From Paragorgia papillata (taxonomy: Eukaryota > Cnidaria > Anthozoa > Scleralcyonacea > Coralliidae), in NCBI GenBank assembly GCA_035771165.1, contig JAWNZC010000473.1, positions 5,003,001 to 5,067,000 on the forward strand: DNA of 64,000 nucleotides, given 5' to 3'. Below are positions 62,829 to 64,000 of the stretch, one piece after another. The notes beneath the pieces are model-generated. The model saw only the letters and a list, made by a program, of their open reading frames with translations, had not been told where the DNA came from and ran no database searches. The number at the start of each line of letters is the position of its first letter. Position 1 is the stretch's first letter. A program made the translations under genes and the position numbers.

Positions 62829-63300
62829 GCCCTGAAAGTTAGCTTGCGGGCGCAGCTAACTTTCAAACGCTTTATATTCTGTGTGTGAGTCAGTTCGTTC
62901 GTTCGTTCGTTCGGAATCATTAGTATATTTTTGACGCGACATTTTTAACAAGCGACATTTTTGGCGCCACGGAAAGCACCGAATTAAAAGTGAATTTGTT
63001 ATTTTTGGCGTCTTTTCGACGACATGTCAATTTGATCAAGTCAGATGAGTTTTGCGGGAGTTTTGTCTTCTAGACCAAAATTATGGTGCCCTGAAAGTTT
63101 CGCGGTGCCCTGAAAGTTAGCTGCGCGCAGGTAACGTTCAGACCGCTTTATATTCTGCGATTTCTGCCTGTGAATTTCGTTCGTTCGTTAATTCGTTCGC
63201 GAGGAATCAATAGAAACCGACATTTTTGGCGTCACGCTGAAAGCAATCGGCTTTTCGGCGACATGTCAATATGATCAAGCCCAAAGAGTTTTGCTGGCCA
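62829..63300 (+). repeat. Two diverged tandem units with GTTC microsatellites
   Basis: GGTGCCCTGAAAGTTAGCT starts each unit (about 62,829 and 63,100). Each continues through CGCTTTATATTCTG, a (GTTC)n tract, GACATTTTTGGCG and GACATGTCAAT. Confidence 0.7.
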
Positions 63301-64000
63301 AGATTAATTTGAGCTGGAGAAACGCATTTGCGAAAAGAAATATTATCGAGGTAAGTGAACTATAGTATCCTCATGAACAAAAATATGTTAAATCATTTAT
63401 GGACCCTATTATAAAGAGCAGGCTGCTTTTGCTTCAATCTTCTCTAAGAATATAAAAACGCTATGAAATTTATAATAAACTCATACGTGTGGACATCAAT
63501 CAGGACATGGCCGAATTTTTTCCCAGTGAAGCAAAAATAATTTATAGTGAACTTGACTTATATATATTTTTAAACTGTTCTTCGCAGTACTAGCTTACTT
63601 ATCATATCCAGACTAGAAACTGATGATTTTTAAATATTTTTTGCTTATAATTATTTATGTAATTATGCAAAATCATATTCTCTTGGTAGCTGAATATATA
63701 TGGTATTAAAGTGATTAAAACAAAACAAAATTTTGATATCTACTTTATTCATAATCATTTGGATTTCACGAGAGAAGGTGGGGGGTGGGGGGTATGGTGG
63801 AGGTTAACCATATTTTAAACTTGATCCTTGGTCTTCTGTCAGTGTCATGCCTCCCTACATCGATCCCATGCTTGTACCTTTAGAACTATTGTCATACCGT
63901 AAACTTCCCATAATAACATAGTACTACCTATAGCACAGAATAGCTGAAAACGAGTTGTCCTTTTTTTCGTTGCAGTTATTTACATAATCTCGTGCCCATA
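63301..64000. other. AT-rich end of window, nothing recognised
   Basis: Only short frames; a G-rich run lies at about 63,778-63,795. No gene or mobile-element signature seen. Confidence 0.5.

Overview
The window is AT-rich metazoan DNA. Spliced and intron-bearing ORFs, C2H2 zinc-finger arrays, a LINE, several hAT-type elements and many fold-back repeats suggest a marine invertebrate, perhaps a cnidarian or sponge. That host guess is inference; no host housekeeping gene is visible.

Region 1 (about 1-17,117) is the right-hand part of an integrated Polinton/Maverick-type DNA virus (adintovirus-like). It has a DDE integrase, an A32-like packaging ATPase, a double-jelly-roll-type major capsid protein, a penton-like minor capsid protein and several small membrane proteins. 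It also has a zinc-ribbon transcription-factor-like protein, an AEP primase with a PriCT-2 tail, a collagen-like fibre protein and a LamG-like lectin protein. A partial N-terminus, probably of the protein-primed DNA polymerase, runs off the left edge. The element has a compact virus-like gene map. Nearly every start codon is preceded by an AATAAA/TAAAT motif, and many stop codons are followed by AT-rich hairpins, some with identical loops. The two putative fibre proteins begin with the same MSYYYGY motif, which looks like a shared virion-anchoring peptide. One membrane-protein gene is broken by a one-base shift in an A8 run. The other ORFs are open, so the copy looks young.

Region 2 (17,131-24,464) and Region 6 (55,452-61,361) are two copies of one host segment carrying a C2H2 zinc-finger gene (about 26 versus 20 canonical fingers). 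Copy A carries a 453-bp hAT-type MITE with an 8-bp target duplication. The empty site is preserved in copy B. Copy B is bracketed by a second pair of direct repeats (53,977-54,456 and 61,371-62,114).

Region 3 (24,502-29,191) is a hAT element with a perfect 8-bp target duplication (GATGTAAC). It keeps a zinc-finger ORF near its right end and holds a GC-rich tandem-repeat island. Region 4 (about 30,600-35,352) is a near full-length LINE. It has an SGNH-esterase-like ORF1 and an endonuclease/RT ORF2, both frameshifted.

Region 5 (36,117-44,386) is an 8.27-kb DNA transposon with imperfect terminal inverted repeats and an 8-bp target duplication (AATAATTC). It encodes a broken protein with a C-terminal CXC (tesmin/TSO1-like) domain. 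It also contains a 1-kb internal inverted duplication carrying the same TTAA MITE in both arms. A 0.9-kb inverted-repeat element follows (44,501-45,417). Next comes a second hAT-like unit (48,038-51,805) whose multi-exon transposase-like gene has decayed in its last exon. A 3' LINE fragment (52,545-53,120) follows. The last 2 kb holds diverged tandem repeats and no recognisable gene.
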